Shown: positions 38,678 to 50,232, numbered from the stretch's first letter. The stretch: 64,000 nucleotides of DNA from JBMYYR01 sp965243605 (GCA_965243605.1 CBDEVQ010000028.1:1-64000), one strand, 5' to 3'. Notes: generated by a model from the letters alone, not told the origin. Made by a program: numbers and translations.

Positions 38678-41600
38678 TTAATTTTCTAAATTATTTGTTT
38701 GCTCTCTACGAACAGCTTTAATTCTGTTATATTCTTTTAATCCTGTTCCTGCTGGGATCTTATGTCCAACAATAACATTCTCTTTTAATCCTTCTAAGAA
38801 GTCTTCTTTACCTTTAACGGCAGCCTCATTAAGTACTTTTGTTGTTTCCTGGAAGGAAGCAGCAGACATGAAACTTCTCGTTTGAAGAGAAGCTCTTGTA
38901 ATACCTTGAAGAACTGGCATACCAGTTGCAGGTTGTGCATCACGGTATTGAACTAAAGTTAAATCTTTACGTTTAAGAATAGAATTTTCATCTCTCAATT
39001 CACGTAATGAAACAATCTGTCCTTCAATTAAGTTTTCAGATTCTCCAGCATCTGTAATAACCTTCTTATTAAAGATGTTATTATTTTCAGCTAAGAATTC
39101 ATTCTTATGAACTAAAGTAGACTCTAAGAAACGTGTATCACCAGCATCAAGTATCTGAAGCTTACGCATCATTTGTCTAACAACTACTTCGAAATGCTTA
39201 TCGTTAATTTTTACCCCCTGAAGACGGTAAACCTCTTGAATTTCATTTACTAAGTATTGTTGTACAGCTGTAGGTCCTTTAATTGCAAGAATATCTTTAG
39301 GAGTAACTGCTCCATCTGACATTTGCATACCAGCTTTTACGAAGTCATTTTCTTGAACAAGAATCTGCTTAGATAGAGATACTAAGTATTTCTTCACTTG
39401 ACCAGTCTTAGACGTTACAATAACCTCTCTGTTACCACGCTTAATCTTACCATAAGACACAATACCATCAATTTCTGAAACTACAGATGGATTAGAAGGG
39501 TTTCGTGCTTCAAATAATTCTGTTACACGAGGTAAACCTCCGGTAATATCCCCAGTTTTAGCTGCAGATCTTGGCATCTTAGCAATAATTTGCCCAGCGG
39601 CAATTTTATCACCAGTATTAACAGAAATACTAGCTCCAACAGGTAACGTATACGCTTTAATTGTTTCTCCTTTCGAATCTACAATCTTCACTAATGGAAT
39701 TTTCTTTTTATCTCTGTTTTCTGAAGTAATTTTTTGTTGGAATCCAGTTTGCTCATCCGTTTCAGTTCGGTATGTTAAACCTTCTACAAGGTTTTCATAT
39801 TCTACCTTACCTTTTACTTCAGATAAAATAACAGCATTAAATGGATCCCATTCACAGATTACATCACCCTTTTGAAGTGTATCTCCTGAGTTTGCTTTCA
39901 TATATGCACCATAAGGAATGTTCTGAGTATGGAAAGCAATACCAGTATTGATATCTACTAAACGCATTTCAGCAGTACGACCAATTACGATCTCTACTTC
40001 TTTATCCTTATCGTTTTTACCTTTTACAGTTCTTAATTCATCAAAGTGAAACAATTCCGGCACGTTTAGCAGAAATTGTATTCTCTTGTGCCGATCCCCC
40101 GGCAACCCCTCCAACGTGGAATGTACGAAGTGTAAGCTGCGTACCAGGTTCACCAATAGACTGAGCGGCAATTACACCAACAGCTTCACCTTTTTGAGTC
40201 ATACGGTTAGTTGCTAAACTACGACCATAACACTGTGCACAAATACCTTGTTTTGTTTCACAAGTTAATGCCGATCGAATTTCAACCGTTTCTATTCCCG
40301 AAGCATCAATTTCTTTAGAAATAGCTTCGTCAATAACATATCCTTCTTCAATAATTACATCTCCAGATTCTGGGTGAGTAATTGTTTCTAAAGTAACACG
40401 TCCAACAATACGATCTGCTAAAGATTCAACGATATCATCGTTTTTCTTTAATGCTGATTCAGATAATCCTCTTAATGTACCACAATCTTCCTCAGTAATA
40501 ATAACATCTTGTGCTACATCTACTAAACGACGAGTAAGGTAACCTGCATCGGCCGTTTTTAAGGCTGTATCGGCAAGACCTTTACGTGCACCGTGAGTAG
40601 AAATAAAGTACTCAAGAATTGATAATCCTTCTTTAAAGTTAGATACAATCGGGTTTTCAATTACCGCACCTCCAGAAGAGTTCGATTTTTGAGGCTTGGC
40701 CATAAGACCACGCATACCAGTTAACTGACGTATTTGCTCCTTAGAACCACGGGCTCCAGAATCAAGCATCATGTATACTGAGTTAAACCCTTGTTGATCT
40801 GAACTTAACTGATTCATTGCAATCTCAGTTAAATCAGAGTTGGTTTTAGTCCAAATATCAACAACTTGGTTATAACGCTCTTGGTTGGTAATAAGTCCCA
40901 TTCCATAATTATCAAGAATGTTTCCTACCTTAGAATTGGCGTCAGCAACCATTGTTTCTTTCTCTTTAGGGATAATAATATCACTAAGTGAGAATGATAA
41001 ACCACCTTTAAAGGCCATATAGTATCCTAATGACTTAATATCATCTAAGAATTTAGATGTTGTAGGAACATCTGTTTCTTTTAAGATACGACCAATAATA
41101 TCTCTAAGTGCTTTCTTTGTTAATACTTCATTGATAAATCCAACAGATACTGGAGTTGATTCATTAAATAGAACACGTCCAACTGTTGTTTCAATCAATT
41201 TATTTACAATCTCACCGTCCTCTTTTATGTTAACACGACAGTGAATAATTGCGTTTAAGTTTACTTTTTTCTCATTAAAGGCAATAATAACCTCTTCTGC
41301 TGAGTAGAACTTCACACCTTCACCTTGAATTACTTTCTCTGGTGTAGAACGACGTCCTTTAGTCATATAATAAAGACCTAATACCATATCCTGAGAAGGT
41401 ACAGTAATTGGAGCTCCATTGGCAGGGTTAAGGATATTATGAGATCCTAACATTAAGATTTGAGCTTCTAAAATAGCCTCTGGTCCTAATGGTAAGTGAA
41501 CAGCCATCTGGTCACCATCAAAATCGGCGTTAAATGCCGAACATGCAAGTGGATGTAACTGAATCGCTTTACCTTCTATTAATTTAGGTTGGAAAGCCTG

Positions 41601-42957
41601 GATACCTAAACGGTGCAGTGTAGGAGCACGGTTAAGTAATACAGGATGTCCTTTAATTACATTTTCAAGAATATCCCAAACTACAGGATCTCTACGGTCA
41701 ATAATTTTCTTTGCAGACTTTACAGTCTTAACAATACCTCTTTCTCTTAATTTACGAACAATAAACGGCTTATAAAGCTCAGCTGCCATATCCTTAGGGA
41801 TACCACATTCGTACATTTTTAATTGAGGACCAACAACAATTACCGAACGTGCAGAATAATCAACACGCTTACCAAGTAAGTTTTGACGGAAACGCCCTTG
41901 CTTACCTTTTAAACTATCCGATAAAGATTTTAAAGCACGGTTAGATTCAGTTTTTACAGCAGAAGCTTTTCTTGTATTATCAAGAAGAGAATCTACAGAC
42001 TCTTGAAGCATACGTTTTTCATTACGTAAAATTACTTCTGGTGCTTTAATTTCAATTAAACGCTTTAAATCGGTTGTTACGAATAATAACACGACGATAT
42101 AAATCATTTAAATCTGATGTTGCGAAACGACCACCATCTAATGGTACTAAAGGACGTAATTCTGGTGGAATTACAGGAATAACCTTTAGGATCATCCATT
42201 CTGGACGGTTTTCTATTCTAGTATTTGCATCAATAAAACTATCTACAACATTTAATCGTTTTAAGGCTTCACCTTTACGTTGTTGAGATGTTTCGTTATT
42301 AGCTTGATGACGTAATTGGTATGATAATTTCTTTAAATCTACAGTTGCAAGAAGAGCTTGTAATGCTTCAGCTCCTAATTTAGCTACAAATTTATTAGGA
42401 TCGTTATCATCCAAATATTGATTTTCAATAGGTAATGTTTCAAGAATATCAAGGTACTCTTCTTCAGATAAGAAATCAAGGCGATTTAACTCCTCTCCTT
42501 CTAACCCTTTAGCAATACCAGGTTGAATTATTACATATTTTTCGTAGTAGATTATTGAATCTAGTTTCTTTGTAGGTAATCCTAGTAAGTACCCTATTTT
42601 ATTAGGTAACGAACGGAAATACCAAATGTGAGCAACAGGTACAACTAATTCAATGTGTCCCATACGCTCACGACGCACTTTCTTTTCAGTAACTTCAACA
42701 CCACATCGGTCACAAACAATACCCTTATAACGGATACGCTTATATTTACCACAGTGACATTCATAATCCTTTACTGGTCCAAAAATACGTTCACAAAATA
42801 AACCATCACGCTCTGGTTTATATGTTCTATAATTTATTGTTTCTGGCTTTAATACCTCTCCACTTGATTTCCCTAAAATATCTTCTGGAGAAGATAAGCT
42901 GATTGTTATCTTATTGAAACCACTGTTTACAGGGTTTTCTTTTTGATGTCTAGCCAT
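38678..42957 (-). pseudogene. rpoC: RpoC, RNA polymerase beta-prime (two single-base frameshifts)
   Basis: Three overlapping frames make one full-length RpoC. Frame 1 (from MARHQKENPVNSGF) carries the zinc site CHCGKYKRIRYKGIVCDRCG; frame 2 the catalytic NADFDGDQM and CAQCYGRS zinc ligands; frame 3 the C-terminus. The first shift is one extra base in the AAA at 42067-42069 (RNNRLKRLIEIK is restored by removing it). The second is one extra base in the AAA at 40043-40045 (AGIVSLDELRTV is restored). Correcting both gives 1,425 residues, the normal flavobacterial size. The protein is essential and otherwise fully conserved, so these are probably sequencing errors. Confidence 0.93.
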
Positions 42958-43040
42958 TCTTAAAAGCTTTTAACATTATAACGAAGCTACTTCGAATAGA
43001 TTAACCTGACTTGAAATTGAAATCATGATAACCGAATTAT

Positions 43041-46000
43041 TTAACCAAGAGTAATCTCAAGAGCCTAATCCTCTCAAGTTCATGTAGTAAGTACATTGAA
43101 TGATTCTGGAATGCCTGAGGTTCTGGCATAGATTTTCCCCTTTCACGATTGCCTCATAGGCTTTGGCACGGCCGATACCACATCATCAGATTTTACATGT
43201 TAAGTATCTCACGTAAGAACATGAGAAGCACCAAATGCCTCTAAAGCCCACACTTCCATCTCTCCAAAACGCTGACCACCAAACTGAGCTTTACCTCCAA
43301 TGGTTGCTGCGTAATAAGAGAGTATGGACCGATAGAACGAGCATGCATTTTATCATCAACCATAGTGTCCCAAGTTTTAACATGTAGATAATACCTACTG
43401 TTGCTTTCTGATCAAAACGGCTCACCTGTGTTACCACCATCGATAAGTAACTGCGTGTGACCAAAATCTGGCAAGACCAGCTTCTGTTAAGCATCTGATC
43501 TATCTGTAGCTGAAGCACCGTCAAAAATAGGTGTAGCGTAGGTCTTCTGTATTAATTTTCTCACCTGCCCATCCAAGAACAGTTTCATAAATCTGACCAA
43601 TGTTCATACGAGAAGGTACACCTAATGGGTTCAAGAACGATATCCACTGGCGTTCCATCTTCTAGGAATGGCATATCTTCATCACGTACGATACGAGCAA
43701 CAATACCCTTGTTACCGTGACGACCTGCCATCTTATCACCAACTTTAAGCTTACGTTTCTTAGCGATATAAACTTTAGCTAGTTTTACATGATACCTGCT
43801 GGAAGTTCATCTCCCACTTCTAAATCGCAAATTTCATACGTTTTAAATCTCCTTGAAATCGTTTCACTTACGATTTTGTAAGTTAGTGAATAACGTAGAT
43901 CTAACTATCATTTTGTCTCTTCAGTCAGTTAGTCCATTTACCAGAAGTTCTAATGCGATTTGAATAATCGCTCAATAGCGTTTAACGCCTTCAGATGTAC
44001 AAACTTCGTTCCCTTAGGAATACGATTCTTCTCTAGGAAATAGGTTATTACACCTTGACGATGTTTTACCCTTCGATTTAACTCCTTTAGAAATTAATTC
44101 AATTACCAAATTTGTTTAACGACATTACAGTAGTTTTTCAGAATTGCTAATTCGGCCTCCATCTAATGGTCTGATTGGCCAATAAGGTTCTTCCTTGTCT
44201 TCTTTAAGCACGTTTTTAACTCTTCTTTATGCTTAACTCTTTCTACGAGTCTAAAGAACTTTTTATCTAATAACCACTACCTCATTAAGAGATGGAGAAG
44301 CTTTCTTAAAGAAGCATCTTTTACATCACCCTGCTTTGTCTCCAAAGATGGCACGTAAAAGTTTTTCTTCAGGTGTAGGATCACGATTCGCCTTTTGGTG
44401 TAATCTTACCAATGAGAGATATCACCTGGCTTAATCTGAGCTACCAATACGCGAATGATTCCGTTTTCATCAAGATTCTTTAGTAGCTTCTTCACTAACG
44501 TTTGGAATGTCCGCAGGTAAGTTCTTCTTGCTCCTACGTTTAGTATCTCTAACCTCTAATGAGTATACTCGTCAATATGAATAGATGTAAATAATATCGT
44601 CACGTACAACACGTCTCAGAAATTACAATCGCATCCTCAAAGTTATACCCTTTCCAAGGCATGAACGCCACTAGCATGTTTCTTACCTAATGCTAGCTCA
44701 CCACTGCTTGTGTAGCGTAACCTTCACTAAAACTTGACCTGTTTTAACGCGGTATCCTTAACACCTACTATTGGAATTCAAGGTTAATAGAAGTACCTTG
44801 GTTAGTCTTCTAAATTTAATTAATTGGTAAGATTTAATATCATCCTCAAAACTTACCATGATCATCATCTGTTCTATCGTAGCTTAATTACGATTTTATT
44901 TGCATCAACATACTCTCAACAGTACCATGGCTCCTTCAGCTTTAATTATTGTACTACGAGAATCTACGAGCAACTCTGCGTCTCTAAGACCTGTACCTAC
45001 AATAGGAGCTTCAGGACTTAATAATGGTACGGCCTGACGCATCATGTTAGATCCCATCAATGCACGGTTGGCATCATCATGCTCCAAGAATGGAATCAAG
45101 CGAAGCTGAAATTGATGCAATTTGATTCGGAGCAATATCCATATAATGTACGATCGTTTCCGGCTCTACAACCGGGAAGTCACCTTCTTCACGACTTTAA
45201 CACGAGTTATCTGATGAAAGGTACCTTTGTCATCAGATAGCTCTGCAATTCGCCATGTGCAATGTTTTTACGCTTCTTCTTCTTCAGCACTTAAATAATG
45301 GTTGAGCTCACGGTCCACATACCATTTCCCATCCTCAATTTACCTTACGGTAAGGCGTTTCAATGAATCCCATTGCCATTAACCTTTGCATAATACACAC
45401 AAGAGAAGAAATAAGACCAATGTTCGGTCCTTCCGGCGTTTCAATAGGACAAAGACGTCCGTAGTGTGTGTAGTGAACATCACGAACCTCAAAACCAGCA
45501 CGCTCACGAGAAAGACCACCAGGCCCTAAAGCTGAGAGACGACGCTTGTGCGTAATCTCAGACAATGGATTCGTTTGATCCATAAACTGAGACAGCTGAT
45601 TCGTACCAAAGAATGAATTGATCACAGACGACAATGTCTTCGCGTTAATCAAATCAATTGGTGTAAATACTTCGTTATCACGAACATTCATACGTTCGCG
45701 GATAGTACGCGCCATACGTGCCAAGACCTACACCAAACTGGTTAGCCATAATTGCTCGCCTACTGTACGTACACGACGGTTACTCAAGTGATCGATATCA
45801 TCAACTTCTGCTTTAGAGTTAATAAGTTCGATTAAATATTTTATAATGTTCAGGATATCATCTTTGGTCAGTACTAACTGATCCATTCCTGTATCCGAAC
45901 CTAACTTTTTGTTAATTCTGTAACGTCCAACTTCACCAAGATTATATCTTGTTTCAGAGAAGAATAACTTGTCGATAATTCCACGAGCTGTTTCTTCATC

Positions 46001-47011
46001 AGGAGCATCTGAATTACGAAGCTGACGGTAGATATGCTCTACGGCTTCTTTTTCAGAGTTCGTTGGATCTTTTTGAAGTGTATTGTGAATGATAGCATAA
46101 TCTGCCATTCCAATATCTTCTTTGTGTAAAAGGATAGTTTTAGATCCAGAATCTAAAATGATTTCTACAGTATCATCATCAATTTCTGTATCACGATCTA
46201 AAAGTACATCGTTTCGTTCGATAGATACAACCTCTCCTGTATCTTCATCTACGAAATCTTCGAACCAAGTTTTAAGAACCTTAGCTGCTAAGCGACGACC
46301 TTTTACTTTTTTAAGTGCCGATTTGTTAACTTTAACTTCTTCGGCAAGATCAAATATCTCAAGGATATCTTTATCTCTTTCGTACCCTATAGCACGTAAA
46401 AGCGTTGTTACTGGTAACTTTTTCTTACGATCAATATAAGCATACATAACATTATTAATGTCAGTAGCAAATTCAATCCACGATCCTTTGAATGGGATAA
46501 TACGAGCTGAATAAAGTTTTGTTCCATTCGCATGGTAGCTTTGTCCAAAGAATACCCCTGGTGAACGGTGTAATTGAGAAACAATAACACGTTCAGCACC
46601 ATTAATCACAAAACTTCCTCTTGGAGACATGTAAGGAATAGTTCCTAAATACACTTCCTGAACAATAGTTTCAAAATCCTCGTGTTCAGGATCTGTACAA
46701 TACAACTTAAGCTTACACTTTAAAGGTACGCTATAAGTTAACCCTCTTTCAATACTCTCATCAATAGAGTAGCGTGGTGGATCTACGAAATAGTCTAAAA
46801 ACTCTAATACAAATTGATTTCTTGTATCTGTAATAGGAAAATTTTCAGTGAAAACTTTAAATAAACCTTCTGTAGATCGGCTTTCATTTTTAGTATCTAG
46901 CTGAAAAAAGTCTTGGAAAGACTTAATTTGGATATCCAATAAATCTGGATAAAACTGCTCGGTTTGAACAGAACCAAAGCTAATACGTTGACGTTTCGGA
47001 TTATTATTCAA
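43041..47011 (-). pseudogene. rpoB: RpoB, RNA polymerase beta subunit (3' two thirds broken by many indels)
   Basis: The N-terminal about 430 residues read cleanly (YPDLLDIQIKSFQDFFQL...HRSPGVFFGQS...RRVRTVGEQL). From about 45780 down to 43041 the protein can be followed only by changing frame every few dozen bases: ARMARTIRERMNV, LIPFLEHDDANRALMGSNMMRQAVPLL, KVGDKMAGRHGNKGIVARIVRDEDMPF, then KAQFGGQRFGEMEVWALEAFGAS, ending ITLG and TAA at 43041-43043. The span is about 150 nt longer than the about 3.81 kb expected, so extra bases dominate. The start is placed at TTG 47009-47011 (MNNNPKRQRISFGSVQ) by alignment with family N-termini; an in-frame TTG at 47056 lies in the U tract of a hairpin. 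Confidence 0.9.
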
Positions 47012-47059
47012 TGGACGAAGATTTTTAAGTGTGAGATTACCTGTAAATAAACGCAAAAG

Positions 47060-47092
47060 GGTTTAGGCATCTAATTGATAGATACCTAAACC
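47060..47092 (-). terminator. Hairpin between rplL and rpoB, partial terminator or attenuator
   Basis: A 14-bp stem with one G-U pair (GGUUUAGGUAUCUA, loop UCAAU) is followed by CUUUUGCGUUUAUUU. Placement between rplL and rpoB matches the rplL-rpoB attenuator of other bacteria, which lowers rpoBC expression relative to L7/L12. Confidence 0.65.
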
Positions 47093-47115
47093 TAGAAAAC
47101 AAGTGTTGGATAGAC

Positions 47116-47487
47116 TTATTTTAACTCAACTTCAGCTCCAGCTTCTTCTAACTGAGCTTTTAAAGCTTCTGCTTCGTCTTTTGGTACTCCTTCTTTAATA
47201 GCAGTAGGAGCGCTATCTACAATACCTTTAGCTTCTTTTAATCCTAAACCAGTTAATTCTTTAACTAATTTTACAACAGCTAGTTTTGCACTACCTGGCG
47301 CTTTTAAGATTACATCGAAATCTGTTTTTTCTTCAGCTGCATCTGCACCTGCTCCACCACCTGCTACAGCTACTGCTGCTGCTGCTGGTTCAATTCCGTA
47401 TTCATCTTTTAGAATTGTTGCTAACTCATTTACTTCTTTTACAGTAAGGTTAACTAATTGTTCTGCGAATTCTTTCAAATCTGCCAT
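47116..47487 (-). CDS. rplL: 50S ribosomal protein L7/L12 (bL12)
   Basis: Stalk protein of the large subunit. N-terminal dimerisation part (MADLKEFAEQLVNLTVKEVNELATIL), Ala/Gly-rich hinge (AAAVAVAGGGAGADAAEE) and a C-terminal factor-binding domain (FDVILKAPGSAKLAVVKLVKELTGLGLKEAK). 123 residues, normal. Follows rplJ by 64 nt. Confidence 0.97.
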   Translation of the reverse strand: MADLKEFAEQLVNLTVKEVNELATILKDEYGIEPAAAAVAVAGGGAGADAAEEKTDFDVILKAPGSAKLAVVKLVKELTGLGLKEAKGIVDSAPTAIKEGVPKDEAEALKAQLEEAGAEVELK

Positions 47488-47551
47488 GACTCTTTGATCT
47501 TTTGTGTTTAAACTAGACTATATAAAAATTGAGTGCGTACTCAGTTGGGTG

Positions 47552-48091
47552 TTACTCTGCGCGTTCAGATAAAGTTTTAACAAGCCCTGAAAGCGTGTTT
47601 CCACCTGATTGAAGTGCTGAAATAACGTTTTTCGCTGGTGATTGTAACAATCCGATGATGTCTCCAATAAGCTCTTCTTTAGATTTAAGACTAGCTAAGA
47701 CGTCTAATTGATCAATACCTACGTAAGTTGATGCATCTACCCATGCCCCTTTAAATAAAGGCTTTTCTGATGCTTTATTTTTCTTAAGGAATTCTTTAAT
47801 AGTTTTTGCAGGCACATTAGCCGTTTCACAAACCATTAATGATGTATTTCCTTTTAATTCTCCGTATAAGGCTTCAAAATCTTTATCTTCTACAGCTTCC
47901 ATCGCTTTGCGAAGAAGTGTATTTTTTACGATTTGAATTTGAACTCCGCTTTCAAAACACATACGACGTAATGCGCTTGTGTCTTCAGCATTCATTCCAC
48001 CTAAATCAGCTAAGTAAATTGTCTTATTCTCTTCTAAAATTGACGATAAGATCTTTACTTGTTCACGTTTTTGTTCTGTGGTCATTGCCAT
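47552..48091 (-). CDS. rplJ: 50S ribosomal protein L10 (uL10)
   Basis: Stalk base protein of 179 residues: MAMTTEQKREQVKILSSILEENKTIYLADLGGM, IQIVKNTLLRKAME and a C-terminal L12-binding helix. In other bacteria L10 with L12 autoregulates the rplJL message; no clear mimic site is resolved here. Confidence 0.95.
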   Translation of the reverse strand: MAMTTEQKREQVKILSSILEENKTIYLADLGGMNAEDTSALRRMCFESGVQIQIVKNTLLRKAMEAVEDKDFEALYGELKGNTSLMVCETANVPAKTIKEFLKKNKASEKPLFKGAWVDASTYVGIDQLDVLASLKSKEELIGDIIGLLQSPAKNVISALQSGGNTLSGLVKTLSERAE

Positions 48092-48115
48092 GATGTGATA
48101 AGTTTTAGAAGATTA

Positions 48116-48805
48116 TTAAACAGACTTAGGATCTAACTTGATACAAGCGCTCATCGTAGAAGACATATTCATAGACTTCACGTAAGTTCCTTTAGCTGCT
48201 GTAGGCTTAAGCTTAATAATTGTAGAGATAACTTCTGCAGCATTCTCTTCAATTTTCTTAGCATCAAACGATACACGCCCTATAGAAGTGTGGATAATTC
48301 CGTAACGGTCAACTTTAAAGTCGATTTTACCACCTTTTACATCAGCTACTGCCTTTTTGATATCCATTGTTACAGTACCTGTCTTAGGGTTAGGCATTAA
48401 ACCTCTTGGTCCTAGGATACGTCCTATTGGTCCAATTTTACCCATACATGAAGGCATTGTAATAATTACGTCAACATCAGTCCAACCACCTTTGATTTTC
48501 GTAATGTAGTCATCTAAACCTACATAGTCAGCTCCAGCTTCTTTAGCTTCAGCCTCTTTATCAGGAGTACATAAAACAAGAACTGTTTTATCTTTACCTG
48601 TACCATGTGGTAACGTAACGCTTCCTCGCACCATTTGATTTGCTTTACGTGGATCTACTCCTAAACGTATTGCAAGATCAATAGATGCATCGAAGTTACT
48701 AGTTGTTATAGCTTTAACAACCTCTGCTGCTTCTCCTAAACCATGAAATTTAGTACGATCGAATTTCGATGCAGCTTCCTTTTGTTTCTTTGTTAAACGT
48801 GCCAT
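48116..48805 (-). CDS. rplA: 50S ribosomal protein L1 (uL1)
   Basis: L1 stalk protein, 229 residues, with DLAIRLGVDPRKANQMVRGSV, LPHGTGKDKTVLVL, ILGPRGLMPNPKTGTVT and the C-terminal VKSMNMSSTMSACIKLD. Follows rplK by 16 nt. Confidence 0.97.
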   Translation of the reverse strand: MARLTKKQKEAASKFDRTKFHGLGEAAEVVKAITTSNFDASIDLAIRLGVDPRKANQMVRGSVTLPHGTGKDKTVLVLCTPDKEAEAKEAGADYVGLDDYITKIKGGWTDVDVIITMPSCMGKIGPIGRILGPRGLMPNPKTGTVTMDIKKAVADVKGGKIDFKVDRYGIIHTSIGRVSFDAKKIEENAAEVISTIIKLKPTAAKGTYVKSMNMSSTMSACIKLDPKSV

Positions 48806-48821
48806 GAAATAATTTTAAAAT

Positions 48822-49260
48822 TTAGAAAGGACGATCCCCACTTACAGTTACTCCCATAGATCTTGCTGTTCCTGCAACCATAGACATTGCTGATTCAACT
48901 GTAAAACAGTTTAAATCTTGCATTTTGTCTGCTGCAATAGCATTAACTTGGTCCCATGTAAGAGATGCAACTTTCTTTCTGTTAGGTTCTGAAGATCCAC
49001 TTTTTTAACTTAGCAGCTTCTTTAATTTGTACTGCAACCGGTGGAGTTTTTACAATAAAATCGAATGATTTATCCGAATATACTGTAATTACCACAGGAA
49101 GTACCTTACCTGCTTTGTCTTGTGTTCTTGCATTAAACTGCTTACAGAACTCCATAATGTTCACCCCTTTCGCACCTAAAGCAGGTCCTACTGGTGGTGA
49201 TGGATTAGCAGCTCCACCTTTAATTTGAAGCTTAATTAATCCTGCGACTTCTTTTGCCAT
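48822..49260 (-). pseudogene. rplK: 50S ribosomal protein L11 (uL11), one-base frameshift
   Basis: Reads normally from MAKEVAGLIKLQIKGGAANP through GPALGAKGVNIMEFCKQFN to EAAKLKK, where an A6 run (about 49003-49008) shifts the frame and gives an early stop at 48982. Removing one A restores AKLKSGSSEPNRKKVASLTWDQV...MGVTVSGDRPF and a 145-residue protein ending at 48822, the usual bacteroidotal length. Most likely a homopolymer sequencing error. Confidence 0.92.
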
Positions 49261-49283
49261 TTTATGATAGTTTTAATGTCTAT

Positions 49284-49835
49284 TTAAGACTCTTTTTCAA
49301 CTTGCATAAAATTCAACTCCAATGGTGTTTTTCTTCCGAAAATCTTAACCATAACTTGAAGTTTCCTTTTTTCTTCATTGATTCCTTCAATAACTCCAAT
49401 AAATCCGTTAAATGGACCATCTGTAACTTTAACTGACTCTCCAACTACATATGGAATTCCAGCAAGTTCTTCTGTTGAAGCTAATTCATCAACTTTACCA
49501 AGAATTCGATTTACTTCCTGTAACCTTAATGGCACAGGCTCTCCACCTTTTACAGCTCCTAGGAACCCTATAACTCCTGATATTCCTTTTATGATATGCG
49601 CAACTTCACCTACTAACGCAGCTTCAATTAAAACATATCCAGGGTAAAAATTACGTTCTTTAACGACTTTCTTACCATTTCTTACTTGGTATACTTTTTC
49701 TAAAGGAACTAATACTTGAGACACATAATCTCCCATACCTAAATGAGATATTTCACGTTCAATGTAGTCTTTCACTTTAAGTTCTTGTCCAGAAACTGAA
49801 CGAACAACATACCATCTTTTTTTTACCTCTGCCAT
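49284..49835 (-). CDS. nusG: Transcription termination/antitermination factor NusG
   Basis: 183 residues with an NGN domain (KRWYVVRSVSGQELKVKDYIEREI...RNFYPGYVLIEA) and a KOW domain (ESVKVTDGPFNGFIGVIEGINEEKRKLQVMVKIFGRKTPLEL). Lies between secE and rplK as in most bacteria. Confidence 0.96.
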   Translation of the reverse strand: MAEVKKRWYVVRSVSGQELKVKDYIEREISHLGMGDYVSQVLVPLEKVYQVRNGKKVVKERNFYPGYVLIEAALVGEVAHIIKGISGVIGFLGAVKGGEPVPLRLQEVNRILGKVDELASTEELAGIPYVVGESVKVTDGPFNGFIGVIEGINEEKRKLQVMVKIFGRKTPLELNFMQVEKES

Positions 49836-49859
49836 TTTATTTCTAAATCCTTCAGAATA

Positions 49860-50048
49860 TTACCCTTCTACGACACCTAAGAATGGCTTAAGCACAAAGT
49901 ACACACCTTTATCCATACCATATACAATTAACGCAAAAATCATTGCAGCAATAGCTACAACAATCGTACTAGTTTGCAACTCGGAATATGATGGCCAAGT
50001 TACGTTATCTTTCAATTCTCTAAAAGATGATTGTATATATTCTAACAT
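49860..50048 (-). CDS. secE: Protein translocase subunit SecE
   Basis: 62-residue single-span SecE: amphipathic YIQSSFRELKDNVTWPSYSELQTS followed by one TM helix (IVVAIAAMIFALIVYGMDKGVYFVL). Part of SecYEG; located upstream of nusG. Confidence 0.93.
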   Translation of the reverse strand: MLEYIQSSFRELKDNVTWPSYSELQTSTIVVAIAAMIFALIVYGMDKGVYFVLKPFLGVVEG

Positions 50049-50098
50049 GACAGATGTTTTTATAAATTAATAAACACCTTACGGTGTTTATTTAAAAG

Positions 50099-50169
50099 CA
50101 CGGGTAGAGAGATTCGAACTCCCATCAACGGTTTTGGAGACCGGCATGCTACCATTGCACCATACCCGT
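50099..50169 (-). tRNA. tRNA-Trp (anticodon CCA)
   Basis: Cloverleaf on the minus strand: acceptor ACGGGTA pairing with TACCCGT, anticodon CCA in TCTCCAAAA, T-loop AGTTCGAATCT, discriminator G. Lies between tuf and secE, a conserved location in Bacteroidota. Confidence 0.95.
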
Positions 50170-50178
50170 ATGTCTTTC

Positions 50179-50215
50179 GGGGAGCAAATGTAAACATAAC
50201 ATTTGACTCCCCAAA
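50179..50215 (-). promoter_or_regulatory. Promoter overlapping a hairpin, upstream of tRNA-Trp-secE-nusG
   Basis: On the minus strand TTTG (50212-50215), 19 nt, then TACATTTG (50185-50192), a strong Bacteroidota promoter. The same bases form a long inverted repeat (GGGGAGTCAAATGT opposite ACATTTGCTCCCC) that could also act as the 3' hairpin of tuf. Confidence 0.6.
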
Positions 50216-50232
50216 ATTATTTTAGAAGATTC

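Noticed and set aside
43291..43524. Minus-strand 77-codon ORF and similar short ORFs in 43-45 kb (for example 44905-45135)
   Set aside because: They are frame fragments of the indel-ridden rpoB; parts read as RpoB peptides, so they are not separate genes.
38678..47056. Genuine decay of the rpoBC operon
   Set aside because: Essential genes with fully conserved residues on both sides of each break; extra bases in short runs fit sequencing error far better.
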